Assembly: GCF_004564135.1 (NCBI RefSeq)
Contig: NZ_CP038255.1
Span: 1,396,501 to 1,460,500 of the forward strand
Length of the DNA: 64,000 nt
Reading direction: 5' to 3'
Source of the DNA: Terasakiella sp. SH-1
Lineage (GTDB): Bacteria; Pseudomonadota; Alphaproteobacteria; Rhodospirillales; Terasakiellaceae
The position numbers were made by a program, and so were the translations under genes. The notes under the pieces are model-generated. The model saw nothing but the letters and a program-made list of their open reading frames with translations. It did not search any database and was not told the origin of the DNA. Positions 38,128 through 47,682 of this stretch are shown here, piece by piece (positions within the stretch are counted from its first letter, which is position 1; the number at the start of each line of letters is the position of its first letter).

Positions 38128-38697
38128 TTATACTTGCATAATCTCTTCTTCTTTATGTGCCAGCGTTTCATCAACTGTTTTGATGGCGGCATCCGTTACG
38201 TCTTGAACTTCTTTGCCATAATCGCGATGTTGATCTTCTGAGATCGCACCGTCTTTTTCCATTTTCTTCAATTCGTCATTCCCATGACGACGAATATTAC
38301 GAATGGCAACACGGGAATCTTCAGCGTATTTGCCTGCAATTTTCACCAGTTCTTTACGACGTTCTTCGTTCAGGGGTGGGATCGGAATGCGAACCAATGT
38401 ACCGTCAGACTGCGGGTTCAGGCCGAGGCCAGATTCACGAATGGCTTTTTCAACCATTTTGACATTGGCTTTGTCCCAAACCTGTACAGAAAGCATACGT
38501 GATTCTGGGACACTAACCGTACCAACCTGGTTGATCGGCATTTTTGCACCGTAAACATCAACCATAATCGGGTCGAGCAAGCTTGTAGATGCACGGCCTG
38601 TGCGCAGACCGGCAAATTCATTGTGTAATACATCGACAGCTTTATCCATTTTGCTGGCGAGTTCTTTTTTCAGTGTTTTGAAATCAACGTCAGACAC
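38128..38697 (-). CDS. frr: Ribosome recycling factor
   Basis: Splits post-termination ribosomes with EF-G. The 189-residue protein has the conserved LRTGRAS near residue 35, [15 protein letters not shown], and R-x-x-RR-x-x-NDELK. The GTG at 38697 is preceded by AAGGGGAAA and matches the family start. It follows pyrH by 13 bases. Confidence 0.96.
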   Translation of the reverse strand: MSDVDFKTLKKELASKMDKAVDVLHNEFAGLRTGRASTSLLDPIMVDVYGAKMPINQVGTVSVPESRMLSVQVWDKANVKMVEKAIRESGLGLNPQSDGTLVRIPIPPLNEERRKELVKIAGKYAEDSRVAIRNIRRHGNDELKKMEKDGAISEDQHRDYGKEVQDVTDAAIKTVDETLAHKEEEIMQV

Positions 38698-38710
38698 GAG
38701 TTTTCCCCTT

Positions 38711-39430
38711 TTAGTCCTTAATTACCGTATAAAGCCCTTGTTGCTTGACAACTTCAGCGCAAGAACCCGGTTCATGCATTGAAAAGACAACGATTGGCAG
38801 CTTATTTTCGCGCGCCAAAGTGATGGCTGCAGCGTCCATAACTTTCAAATCATTTGTCAAAACATCTTTATATGTCAGTGTATCATAGCGCTCGGCATTC
38901 GGGTCTTTTTTCGGATCGGCACTATAGACACCATCAACTTGCGTCCCTTTAAGGATCGCATCGCAATTCATTTCCACCGCGCGCAGGGCCGCAGCCGTAT
39001 CTGTTGTGAAGAACGGGTTGCCTGTACCAGCTGCAAAAATAACAATACGCCCTTTTTCCATATGGCGAATGGCACGGCGGCGGATGTAACGTTCGCACAC
39101 ACTTTGCATCGGGATTGCCGATTGAACACGGGTTTGAACCCCTTGACGTTCCAGTGCACTTTGCATGGCAAGGGCATTCATGACGGTTGCCAACATCCCC
39201 ATGTGGTCAGCACTGGTACGGTCAATGCCCGCTGCCGCATCTGAAATACCACGGAAAATATTACCGCCACCAATGACCAGGCAAATTTCGGTGCCAAGCT
39301 CATGAACCTTGATGACTTCTTTGGCAATTTGATCAACATATTCTGTATCAAGGCCAAATTCTTTTTTCCCCATTAAGCCTTCACCGGAAAGCTTGAGGAG
39401 AATGCGATTAAATACCGGGGTATCTGACAT
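38711..39430 (-). CDS. pyrH: UMP kinase
   Basis: Phosphorylates UMP to UDP. The 239-residue amino-acid-kinase-fold protein has [37 protein letters not shown] and [13 protein letters not shown] terminator upstream, after tsf, suggests pyrH-frr-uppS-cdsA-dxr use a separate promoter. Confidence 0.97.
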   Translation of the reverse strand: MSDTPVFNRILLKLSGEGLMGKKEFGLDTEYVDQIAKEVIKVHELGTEICLVIGGGNIFRGISDAAAGIDRTSADHMGMLATVMNALAMQSALERQGVQTRVQSAIPMQSVCERYIRRRAIRHMEKGRIVIFAAGTGNPFFTTDTAAALRAVEMNCDAILKGTQVDGVYSADPKKDPNAERYDTLTYKDVLTNDLKVMDAAAITLARENKLPIVVFSMHEPGSCAEVVKQQGLYTVIKD

Positions 39431-39487
39431 GATGTATAAGCCGCTTTAACCATATGTGAATGGAGAGCTACACATACCCTGCCCTGT

Positions 39488-39499
39488 TTGATTAATCAA
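39488..39499. repeat. 12-base perfect palindrome upstream of pyrH
   Basis: TTGATTAATCAA reads the same on both strands and lies between the tsf terminator and pyrH. Its TTGATT half could serve as a -35 for pyrH (17 bases before TATGTG on the minus strand). It has only 2 bases between half-sites, so it is not a standard FNR box (which has 4). Confidence 0.5.
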
Positions 39500-39520
39500 C
39501 GGCTGTTTGCTGTGGAGAGG

Positions 39521-39561
39521 TAAAAAAACAAAAGGCGATGGGATTTAACCCCATCGCCTTT
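39521..39561 (-). terminator. Rho-independent terminator after tsf
   Basis: Perfect 12-base arms AAAGGCGATGGG (39531-39542) and CCCATCGCCTTT (39550-39561) followed on the minus strand by TTGTTTTTTTA. A strong terminator closing the rpsB-tsf transcript. Confidence 0.92.
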
Positions 39562-39595
39562 CATCAGACTTCAAAAGAAGAACTTAACTTTAAAG

Positions 39596-40519
39596 TTAGG
39601 AACCTGCAGCAGCAGCGACTTCAGCAGCAAAGTCTTCTTCTTTTTTCTCAATACCAGCACCCAGTTCATAACGCAGGAAAGCAGCCAATTTGATGTCAGA
39701 ACCCAGCTCTTTAGCAAGGTTTTCAACAGCTTTACCAACGGAATTATCCGGGTCAATTACGAAAGACTGTTCGATCAGGCAGTTTTCTTCGTAGAACTTG
39801 CGCATACGACCTTCAACCATCTTGATGGCGATCTCTTCCGGCTTACCTGCTTCTTTGGCTTGTTCGATCAGGATTGTACGCTCACGCTCAATGTCAGAAG
39901 CATCAACGCCATCACGATCCAGTGCCAGCGGGTTTGTTGCCGCAACGTGCATGGCAATTTGTTTGCCCAGTGCGTTCAGCTGATCTTTGTCACCTTCAGA
40001 TTCGAGGGCAACCAGAACACCGATTTTACCAAGACCTTCGCCCGCAGCGTTGTGCATGTAAGATGCAACAACACCGTTGGAAACAGACAGTTTGTCCATA
40101 CGGCGCAGGTTCATGTTTTCGCCAATTGTACCAACCAGCTCAGTGAGAGTTTCTTCGCAGTTTTTCTCAGAACCAGGATAAGCTGCTGCTTTGAGTTCGT
40201 CAAAGTTTGCAACACCCAGTGCAACAGAAGCAGCATCTTTAACATAAGTCTGGAACTGTTCATTTTTCGCAACGAAGTCAGTTTCGGAGTTAACTTCCAA
40301 AACTGCAGCAGTATTGTCGCCAGATGCAACAGCAACCAGACCTTCAGCAGCAATACGGTCTGCTTTTTTGGCGGCTTTTGCCAAACCTTTTTGACGCAGC
40401 CAGTCTTGAGCAGCTTGCAGATCGCCGTCAGTTTCGTTCAGTGCTTTTTTACAGTCCATCATGCCTGCGCCAGAAGTTTCGCGCAGTTCCTTTACGAGCG
40501 CAGCAGTAATCTGTGCCAT
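39596..40519 (-). CDS. tsf: Elongation factor Ts
   Basis: Nucleotide exchange factor for EF-Tu. The 307-residue protein begins [27 protein letters not shown], has the TDFVAKN motif that inserts into EF-Tu, and two core subdomains plus coiled-coil and C-terminal modules. AAGAGGA precedes the ATG. Strong codon bias. Confidence 0.97.
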   Translation of the reverse strand: MAQITAALVKELRETSGAGMMDCKKALNETDGDLQAAQDWLRQKGLAKAAKKADRIAAEGLVAVASGDNTAAVLEVNSETDFVAKNEQFQTYVKDAASVALGVANFDELKAAAYPGSEKNCEETLTELVGTIGENMNLRRMDKLSVSNGVVASYMHNAAGEGLGKIGVLVALESEGDKDQLNALGKQIAMHVAATNPLALDRDGVDASDIERERTILIEQAKEAGKPEEIAIKMVEGRMRKFYEENCLIEQSFVIDPDNSVGKAVENLAKELGSDIKLAAFLRYELGAGIEKKEEDFAAEVAAAAGS

Positions 40520-40542
40520 AGGATTGTCCTCTTATTCAGTAG

Positions 40543-40583
40543 AGTAAAAATAAAATGCTTTTACACGTTTACTATGTGAAAGC
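40543..40583 (-). terminator. Partial terminator/attenuator between rpsB and tsf
   Basis: On the minus strand GCTTT-C-ACA pairs with TGT-A-AAAGC (40557-40583, one mismatch), followed by ATTTTATTTTTAC. A second hairpin upstream (GACAGTGG 40587-40594 with CCACTGTC 40610-40617) lies directly after the rpsB stop. Together they could reduce read-through into tsf or set mRNA ends. Confidence 0.4.
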
Positions 40584-40625
40584 GATGACAGTGGAGAAAT
40601 GACTTTTCCCCACTGTCTTCAAAAA

Positions 40626-41408
40626 TTAAGCTTCAGCCGCAACCGGCGCTTCTTCAGCTTCCGGCAGATTTTCAACCGGTGCTTCTTCCTGTGCACCAAC
40701 GTCGATGCCAGCTGCAGACATTTGGCTCTGGATGCCGTCAAGAACGGAACCAGCCAGCAGGTCACAGTAAAGTTTCAGCGCGCGGATGGAATCATCGTTG
40801 CCCGGTACCGGGTGCGTGATGTTCAGCGGAGAGCTGTTGGAGTCGAGAATTGCAACAACCGGAATGCCGAGGTTTTTGGCTTCGTTGATTGCAATAGCTT
40901 CTTTTTGAGTGTCGAACACAACCATGATGTCCGGCAGGCCACCCATTTCTTTGATACCACCCAGAGTGCGTTCCAGTTTTTCACACTCACGTGTCAGGTT
41001 CAGCTGCTCTTTCTTCGTCAGGCCAGCCATGTCACCAGCCAGTTGCTCTTCCAGAGTTTTCAGGCGCTTGATAGAACCAGAAACAGTTTTCCAGTTTGTC
41101 AGCATGCCGCCGAGCCAACGGTGGTTAACGTAGTACTGACCACATTTTTGTGCAGCTTCTGCAACAACTTCAGACGCTTGACGCTTTGTACCAACGAACA
41201 GTACGCGACCGCCACCGGCAACTTTGTCGCGAACTTGAACCATTGCTTGGTGCAGCAGTGGAACAGTTTGTGCAAGGTCGATTACGTGAATGCCATTACG
41301 TGAACCAAACAGGTATTGGTCCATTTTCGGGTTCCAGCGACGTGTGTTGTGGCCGAAGTGAACACCAGCTTCCAGAAGCTGACGCATAGTAAAGGTTGGC
41401 AGTGCCAT
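40626..41408 (-). CDS. rpsB: 30S ribosomal protein S2
   Basis: Structural protein of the small subunit. The 260-residue protein has [38 protein letters not shown] and [14 protein letters not shown]-terminal tail rich in Ala/Glu/Pro (about 235-260) extends beyond the E. coli protein, as is common in alphaproteobacteria. Strong codon bias. A ~115-base structured leader precedes it. Confidence 0.97.
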   Translation of the reverse strand: MALPTFTMRQLLEAGVHFGHNTRRWNPKMDQYLFGSRNGIHVIDLAQTVPLLHQAMVQVRDKVAGGGRVLFVGTKRQASEVVAEAAQKCGQYYVNHRWLGGMLTNWKTVSGSIKRLKTLEEQLAGDMAGLTKKEQLNLTRECEKLERTLGGIKEMGGLPDIMVVFDTQKEAIAINEAKNLGIPVVAILDSNSSPLNITHPVPGNDDSIRALKLYCDLLAGSVLDGIQSQMSAAGIDVGAQEEAPVENLPEAEEAPVAAEA

Positions 41409-41437
41409 TTTCTATATCCTTTTTCCGGTTAATCCTC

Positions 41438-41515
41438 CGTGGAAATGTAGAGTTCTGTTTAGAACACCGGATCGAATGTATAGGATGTCTCCCCATACTT
41501 CCGTGAATTTCCACG
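41438..41515 (-). promoter_or_regulatory. Structured rpsB leader, candidate S2 autoregulatory element
   Basis: On the minus strand CGTGGAAAT and ATTTCCACG (41507-41515 and 41438-41446) are perfect 9-base complements that would close a loop of 60 bases just before GGAGG. Inside lie GTTCT-AAAC-AGAAC and TATGGG/CCTATA, two smaller hairpins. The layout suits translational feedback by S2; this is inference from structure and from S2 autoregulation known in E. coli. Confidence 0.5.
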
Positions 41516-41531
41516 TGTGAAGTAGGCGCGC

Positions 41532-41560
41532 TAAATACGTCTTTTCTGCCATAAAAGCAA
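41532..41560 (-). promoter_or_regulatory. rpsB promoter
   Basis: On the minus strand TTGCTT (41555-41560), a 17-base spacer and TATTTA (41532-41537) form a sigma-70-like promoter upstream of the structured leader. Confidence 0.55.
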
Positions 41561-41567
41561 GTGTTTT

Positions 41568-42149
41568 TTATTCTGCAGGGATTTGCCCACCGGATTGGAG
41601 CAATAATTTATAGGTTTCCATCAGGTGGCGAACATCATGGGCTGCACGATGCGGGGTTAATTTGATGTTTTTCCATGCCTGAAGCCCCAGGGTATCAATG
41701 ATACGGTCGTAACGGTCAGTTTGTGCGCTTGGCGTTGTGTTGTTTTTCTTGAATTCTTCTGCAACATGAAGGTCAAAGAGTTCAATTGCAGAGCCGAGTT
41801 TAAAGCGGGGTCGTTCTCCGGCTGCATCAAATAGTCGTTTGAGCCAAAAACCGTCAAATTGGGGGGCGTCGCAATAGACAACTTCACCGGCCAGTCGTTC
41901 ATTCATACGCTCGATAATAACCGAGATGGGATCACCCATGGCAATCAGTGTTTTTTGTGAAATGCCGTGGGCGTCTTTTTCTGCCACCGGATCCCAGTAT
42001 GTCCATTGGGGGACACTGTCGATGTTGATTAAAAAAGAAGAAACATCGCCAGCAGCATTATTCCAAGCAACTTCAATGGGGTAAGAGTTTTCTCCAAACC
42101 CACTGGCTTCGAAATCTATGAAACGTGGATAACCGATCTCAATGCTCAT
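41568..42149 (-). CDS. DEDDh-family 3'-5' exonuclease-like protein
   Basis: A 193-residue RNase T/DnaQ-fold protein. The three exonuclease motifs are present: Asp12 and Glu14 (FIDFEASG), Asp99 in the second motif (DAPQFDGFWL), and His167 with Asp172 (PHRAAHDVRH) in the H-x4-D form of the DEDDh group. It is shorter than DnaQ and lacks an obvious clamp-binding tail. It starts 2 bases after the dnaE stop, so the two are cotranslated. It could be an accessory proofreading or RNA-processing nuclease; the true DnaQ is probably elsewhere in the genome. Confidence 0.78.
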   Translation of the reverse strand: MSIEIGYPRFIDFEASGFGENSYPIEVAWNNAAGDVSSFLINIDSVPQWTYWDPVAEKDAHGISQKTLIAMGDPISVIIERMNERLAGEVVYCDAPQFDGFWLKRLFDAAGERPRFKLGSAIELFDLHVAEEFKKNNTTPSAQTDRYDRIIDTLGLQAWKNIKLTPHRAAHDVRHLMETYKLLLQSGGQIPAE

Positions 42150-42151
42150 GA

Positions 42152-45100
42152 TTAAATCTCTTGTACATCTGCAATGCCGGGGACTGCTTTAACAGCCTGT
42201 AATAGTCCAGGTGTGATTCTATATCCTTCTTTCAAGTTTATTTCTGCTTCCGTGGTCGCGTCAATACGGGCCATTACGGTGACATTACCTTTCCCTTTGC
42301 CTTCACGTTCCAGCAGTTCTTTCATCAAGGATACGGCCGTTATATCTTCAATAAAGATTTTCAGTCCGGCTGTGGCACGTGCGGCTTTAACATCAAGCAA
42401 GTCGACATTATTGGCAATAAAACGCACGTTTTCTTCTTCAAACTGGGCGGAGGCCATGATGAAGACAGATTGCCCCGGTTCCAGATAATCCCGACAAGCG
42501 GACAAGGCTTCACTAAAAACGGCAATTTCATAGTCACCTGATGAATCTGATAAGGTAACAAAAGCAAAACGATTGCCCTTTTGAGATATTTTTTCTCGTT
42601 TGACACCAACTGTGCCAGCAATTTTCACCGGGCCTGAGATACCAGCTTGTACAATGTCACTATAAGATTTTACGCCAAGGCGCTGTAATGTCTTGCTGTA
42701 TGTATCCAAAGGGTGAGCAGAAAGATAAAACCCGATTGCAGAGCGCTCTTGACTTAGGCGTTCCATCCCCGGCCAGTCAGGAACATTTGGCAACTGCGCT
42801 GCTTTTTTCATTGCACTGTCATCAGCCCCAAACATACCCATTTGGTCCGAATTACGTTCTTCAGCTGCCAAGTTGGAATGTTTTATCAGGGTTTCAATAC
42901 CATCAAAGACTTGTCGGCGGTTCGAGTTAATCGCATCAAACGCCCCTGCCCTGACAAGGTTTTCCAAAATACGTTTGTTAACGCCTTTATTATCCACCCG
43001 GTTGGCAAAATCAAACGGGTCTTTGAACGGTCCGTTGGCAGTGCGTTCAGCCACAACGGATTCCATGGCTGCATCGCCAACATTACGGATGGCAGACAAG
43101 GCATAACGCACAGCCTTGATCGTTCCACCGACGTCTTCATTCGGGTTTGGAATTTCTTCCACACCAAAAATCACATTGGATTTGTTGATGTCCGGTTGAA
43201 GGAGCGGAATTTTCATTCTCGCGAGTTCTTTTTTAAACAAGTCGAGCTTATCGGTGTTATTCAAATCCAGCGACATGATTCCGGCCATGAATTCAGCTGG
43301 ATAGTTGGCTTTTAGATAAGCCGTTTGATAGGCCACATAGGCATAGGCGGCGGCGTGGGATTTGTTAAAACCGTATGAGGCAAATTTTGCCATGATATCG
43401 AAAATTTCATCGGCTTTTTTCTGGGGCACACCGCGTTCGACGGAACCGTCAACGAACATTTTTCGCTGCTTTTCCATTTCTTCGGCAATTTTCTTACCCA
43501 TGGCACGGCGCAGCAAATCCGCACCGCCAAGGCTGTAGCCTGCCATGACCTGTGCGATCTGCATGACCTGTTCCTGATAGATCATAATCCCGTAAGTTTC
43601 TTTCAGGATCGGTTCAATCGTAGGATAAAGATAATCGGGTTCTTCTTGTCCGTGTTTACGCTTAATGTAGCTGGGGATATTATCCATCGGACCAGGACGA
43701 TAAAGCGCCACGACCGCGATCAGGTCTTCAAGGCGGTTGGGCTTCATGGAGCGAAGCACACCGCGCATGCCTTCGGATTCCAACTGGAAAACACCACCCC
43801 CTTCGCCACGGCCCAACATTTCATAAGTCGGTTTGTCATCCAGCGGGATACGTGAAATATCCAGTGGCGTTTCCCGGTCTTCGTTAATGAATTGTAAGGC
43901 GGTGGAGATAACGGTCAGGGTTTTGAGGCCCAAAAAGTCAAATTTCACCAGACCGGCTTGCTCAACAAACTTCATGTTGAACTGGGTGACGGGCATGTCG
44001 GATTTCGGGTCGCGATAAAGTGGGACCAGCTTATCCAGTGGCCGATCCCCGATCACCACCCCTGCGGCATGGGTGGAGGCATGACGATAAAGCCCTTCTA
44101 GCTGCTTGGCGATATCCACCATGCGTGAAACGGTTTCGTCATCTTCGACTTCTTGTTTGAATTCGGGGATTTGCTCTAACGCCTGTTCTACTGACAGCGC
44201 CTTACCTGGATCGTTAGGTACATATTTACAAATCCGGTCGACCTGACCAAAGGGCATTTGCAGAACGCGGCCCGTATCACGTAAAACCGCACGGGCTTGC
44301 AGTTTACCGAAGGTGATGATCTGAGCCACATGGTCATAGCCGTATTTATCCTGAACGTATTTGATCACCTCTTCACGGCGATCCTGACAGAAGTCAATAT
44401 CGAAGTCAGGCATGGACACACGTTCGGGGTTGAGGAAACGTTCAAACAGCAAGGCATATTTCAGCGGATCAAGGTCGGTAATCGTCAGGGCATAGGCCAC
44501 AAGGGAGCCCGCACCAGAACCACGGCCCGGCCCTACCGGGATATCATGTTCTTTACCCCACTGAATAAAGTCGGCAACGATGAGAAAGTAACCGGGAAAG
44601 CCCATCTGGTTGATGATGCCCAGCTCATAATCCAGACGTTCCCAATAAGGTTTTGAGACTTCATCGCGTTGTTCTGGTGTCATGCCCTCTTCATAGACAC
44701 CGTTTTGAAGACGCAGCTTTAGTCCGTCTTCAGACATTTTGCGCAGTTCATCTTCTTCATTTCGCCCTTCCCCACAATCAAAGGGCGGCAGGATCGGCGC
44801 AATATTCTCAACCTTGATGGCACAACGTTTGGCAATCACAAGGGTATTGTCGCAAGCCTCGGGGATATCCTTAAACAGTTCACGCATTTCAGCGGCAGTT
44901 TTCAGATAATGTTCCGGGGTTAGTTTACGACGGTCCGTTTGATCCACATAAGACCCTGCGGCAATACAGACCAGAGCATCATGGGCGGCATACATGTCCT
45001 TATTTGGAAAGAATGCCTCGTTGGTTGCGACCAAGGGAATATTTAAGGCATAAGCAAGGTCAATGAAATCGTCTTCAATCTGGTCTTGCTCGGGTAAATT

Positions 45101-45658
45101 ATGACGCTGTAGTTCCACATACATGCGATTTGGAAACGCCGCTTTCATTTTTGAAAGTAAAGATTCCGCCTTTTCCTTATGACCTTGCAAAAGCATTTGA
45201 CCAATGGGACCAAGATGTCCGCCTGTGAGCAGAATCAGCCCTTCGTTATTATCAAGAACATCTTCAAGGAGGACTTGCGGGTCTTCACCTTCCGGGGAAT
45301 TCAAAAAAGCACGGCTGACGAGCTTCATCAAATTGCGATAGCCCGGATCATCCTGGGCCAGAAGGACAATTTGGTCAGGGGTGGTCGGCCCAACGGATTT
45401 GACAGTCAAACCCGCAGATGAATCATCAATGGCTTGTGCTGTGATTGATAGCTGACAGCCGATAATGGGCTGGATACCTGCACCGGACATGGTCTGGGAA
45501 AATTCAAGCCCGCCAAACATATTGTTGGTATCGGTCATCGCAATCGCAGGCATGCGCTCGCCATCAACCCATTTGGGCAGGGATTTGATACGGACAGCCC
45601 CTTCTGACAGAGAATAGGCCGTATGCATACGAAGGTGAACGAAATCAGCGTGTGACAT
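42152..45658 (-). CDS. dnaE: DNA polymerase III alpha subunit
   Basis: Catalytic subunit of the replicative polymerase. The 1168-residue protein has the N-terminal PHP domain (HLRMHTAYSLSEGA; the usual metal histidines are partly lost, as in other proteobacteria, so no intrinsic proofreading is expected). Next come the palm with GPGRGSGAGSLVAY and catalytic aspartates in PDFDID (417-422), then fingers (FQLESEGMRGVLR), the tandem helix-hairpin-helix region, and a C-terminal OB fold (KIAGTVGVKREKI). Length matches the family (E. coli 1160). Confidence 0.97.
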   Translation of the reverse strand: MSHADFVHLRMHTAYSLSEGAVRIKSLPKWVDGERMPAIAMTDTNNMFGGLEFSQTMSGAGIQPIIGCQLSITAQAIDDSSAGLTVKSVGPTTPDQIVLLAQDDPGYRNLMKLVSRAFLNSPEGEDPQVLLEDVLDNNEGLILLTGGHLGPIGQMLLQGHKEKAESLLSKMKAAFPNRMYVELQRHNLPEQDQIEDDFIDLAYALNIPLVATNEAFFPNKDMYAAHDALVCIAAGSYVDQTDRRKLTPEHYLKTAAEMRELFKDIPEACDNTLVIAKRCAIKVENIAPILPPFDCGEGRNEEDELRKMSEDGLKLRLQNGVYEEGMTPEQRDEVSKPYWERLDYELGIINQMGFPGYFLIVADFIQWGKEHDIPVGPGRGSGAGSLVAYALTITDLDPLKYALLFERFLNPERVSMPDFDIDFCQDRREEVIKYVQDKYGYDHVAQIITFGKLQARAVLRDTGRVLQMPFGQVDRICKYVPNDPGKALSVEQALEQIPEFKQEVEDDETVSRMVDIAKQLEGLYRHASTHAAGVVIGDRPLDKLVPLYRDPKSDMPVTQFNMKFVEQAGLVKFDFLGLKTLTVISTALQFINEDRETPLDISRIPLDDKPTYEMLGRGEGGGVFQLESEGMRGVLRSMKPNRLEDLIAVVALYRPGPMDNIPSYIKRKHGQEEPDYLYPTIEPILKETYGIMIYQEQVMQIAQVMAGYSLGGADLLRRAMGKKIAEEMEKQRKMFVDGSVERGVPQKKADEIFDIMAKFASYGFNKSHAAAYAYVAYQTAYLKANYPAEFMAGIMSLDLNNTDKLDLFKKELARMKIPLLQPDINKSNVIFGVEEIPNPNEDVGGTIKAVRYALSAIRNVGDAAMESVVAERTANGPFKDPFDFANRVDNKGVNKRILENLVRAGAFDAINSNRRQVFDGIETLIKHSNLAAEERNSDQMGMFGADDSAMKKAAQLPNVPDWPGMERLSQERSAIGFYLSAHPLDTYSKTLQRLGVKSYSDIVQAGISGPVKIAGTVGVKREKISQKGNRFAFVTLSDSSGDYEIAVFSEALSACRDYLEPGQSVFIMASAQFEEENVRFIANNVDLLDVKAARATAGLKIFIEDITAVSLMKELLEREGKGKGNVTVMARIDATTEAEINLKEGYRITPGLLQAVKAVPGIADVQEI

Positions 45659-45776
45659 TGTGCGATAATTGCTTGAGTAAGGGATAACTTAGGTGCACAT
45701 TATCCTTCCTCAACCCCTTTCAGCAATCAGAAAATATCTTTCATATTGATATCCAACAGGTAAATGGTCCTGCCCT

Positions 45777-47627
45777 ATGAGTTTCTGGCGAAAAATTACA
45801 TTTCCACGACAGCCGATCCAATCTGTTTTGTTTTTTGGATTTGGGGGCCTGACTTTGTTGGCGGTGACTGTGGTGTTGTATCTTGGTCTGAAATATACCA
45901 CCAATATTACTAAAGATTACCATCACTTGATGATCGAATCTGCACTGGATAATCTGACAAGTGAGGTTGAAGGGCTTTTATTACCTGTAGAAAGTCAGGC
46001 CCTGTGGGTCAAAGATCAGGTTGAAGGCCGACATGTAAACCTTGACGATTATAAAAGTCTGGAAGTTTTTTTGCGCGGGGTTTTAGCCGGGACACCTAAT
46101 GTCACAGGTCTTGGCTTTCAGTATCCGGATGGCGTGTCGCGCTATGTCATTCGTGAAAAAAGCCAATGGGTTGAACGTTCTTTTATCAGTACAGAAGAAA
46201 ATCGGCTATTTTTTGAAAACATGCAAAACGTACAGACAAATGTCTGGAGCCGCTTTTTTTGGGATGAAGAAGACCAGCAAACTCTCGTTGATGTGCGTAC
46301 CCCTATTCGTATTGATGGGGAATTAAAGGCGATCTTGTTTATTGGGGTGACGGTTGCTGATTTGTCTAAAAGTATTTTAATGACTTCGACAGATCGTTTT
46401 TTAACCCCGTTTATCCTTTATGGTCGGGACCATCTTTTGGCGCACCCCTTGTTGACCAGCGGCAGTACGGTGACGCAAGATCTGGCCTCACAGGCGGACT
46501 GGATCCATGGTAAAGGCGAAATCCCCTTGCCAAAAATCAGGGACTTTCAAGATGCCAAGCTTGATCAACTGATTAATGGCCCCGTGATTAAGGCGGGCTT
46601 GGTTACACCGATTGAAGGGGTGGCGGTTAATCGTGCGCGAGTAAATGATGATCTGCATATCGTTGCGACACAGGAATTGACGCGTTTTGGGAAAACACCC
46701 TGGGTTTTGGGTGTTTATATTAATGCGGAAAAATCAGACCGCACACAAGCCATGCAGCTTTTTGAGATGGCAGGGGCCGGACTTGTTGTTTTATTGGTGT
46801 CTGTTGCCCTGTCTCTTAAGGTCGGTAAAAAAATGGCGCGTCCTATTGTGCGTTTGGCCGATGCGGCCCGCACTGTGCGCAGGGGCGGCGTTGAAGATTT
46901 GCCTGCCTTGCCACGTAGCCGTTTGCGCGAACTGGATCAAGCCGCCCTTGCTTTTAATGAAATGGTCGAGGGATTGCGCGAACGTGATATGATTCGCGAA
47001 GTTTTTGGCCGATATGTTCCTGAATCGGTGGCCTCTTCGCTCATGCAGGAAAATGGGGTGCTTCAACCAATTGCCACCCAGGCAACGATTTTATTTTCTG
47101 ATATTGAAGGATTTACCCAGCTCACTGAACAAGTTGGCCCGGAAAAGATTGTCTCCATTTTAAATGAATATTTTTCCGCTGTGGTAGAGGTATTGGAAAA
47201 ACACGACGGTGTGGTCACTCAGTTTCAGGGGGATGCGGTTCTTGCGACATTTAATGTCCCTATTCAATCATTTGATCACGCAGAAAAAGCATTAAGGGCA
47301 GCGCTTGAAATTAAGGGAATGCTTGAAAAACGGACCTTTGACGGCATTGTGTTAAAAAGCCGGATTGGGCTGAATAGCGGAAATGTGGTTGCCGGTGCTG
47401 TTGGGGCAGAAGGCCGATTAAATTATACGGTCCATGGGGATGCGGTGAATTTGGCAGCGCGTGTTGAAAACCTGAATAAACACTTTGGGACAGACATTTT
47501 AATTTCAGGAAATACAGCACAGCATGTGCAAAGAATTGAGCTGAAATCCATCGGGACAACCGAAGTTCGAGGATTGAGCGTTCCCGTAAAATTGTATATT
47601 CCGAAAAACGTAACTTGTGATTCATAA
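45777..47627 (+). CDS. Membrane-bound class III adenylate/guanylate cyclase
   Basis: Predicted sensor cyclase. The 616-residue protein has a membrane segment (about 17-38), a periplasmic double-Cache-like sensor domain (about 45-320), a second membrane segment (about 327-347), a HAMP linker (about 348-402) and a class III cyclase domain (about 430-610). Metal aspartates Asp442 (FSDIEGFT) and Asp486 (QGDAV) and the transition-state Asn558/Arg562 (HGDAVNLAAR) are present. The position that holds the purine-selecting Lys in most bacterial adenylyl cyclases (K-F-x-G-D) is Gln482, so the product (cAMP, cGMP or other) is uncertain. It is divergent from dnaE and ends 55 bases before the DUF1538 cassette on the same strand. 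Weak ribosome site. Confidence 0.88.
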   Translation: MSFWRKITFPRQPIQSVLFFGFGGLTLLAVTVVLYLGLKYTTNITKDYHHLMIESALDNLTSEVEGLLLPVESQALWVKDQVEGRHVNLDDYKSLEVFLRGVLAGTPNVTGLGFQYPDGVSRYVIREKSQWVERSFISTEENRLFFENMQNVQTNVWSRFFWDEEDQQTLVDVRTPIRIDGELKAILFIGVTVADLSKSILMTSTDRFLTPFILYGRDHLLAHPLLTSGSTVTQDLASQADWIHGKGEIPLPKIRDFQDAKLDQLINGPVIKAGLVTPIEGVAVNRARVNDDLHIVATQELTRFGKTPWVLGVYINAEKSDRTQAMQLFEMAGAGLVVLLVSVALSLKVGKKMARPIVRLADAARTVRRGGVEDLPALPRSRLRELDQAALAFNEMVEGLRERDMIREVFGRYVPESVASSLMQENGVLQPIATQATILFSDIEGFTQLTEQVGPEKIVSILNEYFSAVVEVLEKHDGVVTQFQGDAVLATFNVPIQSFDHAEKALRAALEIKGMLEKRTFDGIVLKSRIGLNSGNVVAGAVGAEGRLNYTVHGDAVNLAARVENLNKHFGTDILISGNTAQHVQRIELKSIGTTEVRGLSVPVKLYIPKNVTCDS

Positions 47628-47682
47628 TTCAATATATTATGAAAAGCCCAACTAACACACCTAACCAAGGCGCTCACCTTCA

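Noticed and set aside
39860-41303. Long plus-strand frames opposite tsf and rpsB (about 239 and 234 residues)
   Set aside because: Codon-bias artefacts of highly expressed genes; Phe/Cys/Asn-rich composition, no family resemblance.
45659-45776. CRP or FNR site in the dnaE/cyclase divergent gap
   Set aside because: TGTGACATTGTGCGA near the dnaE start lacks the second half-site; no other candidate seen.
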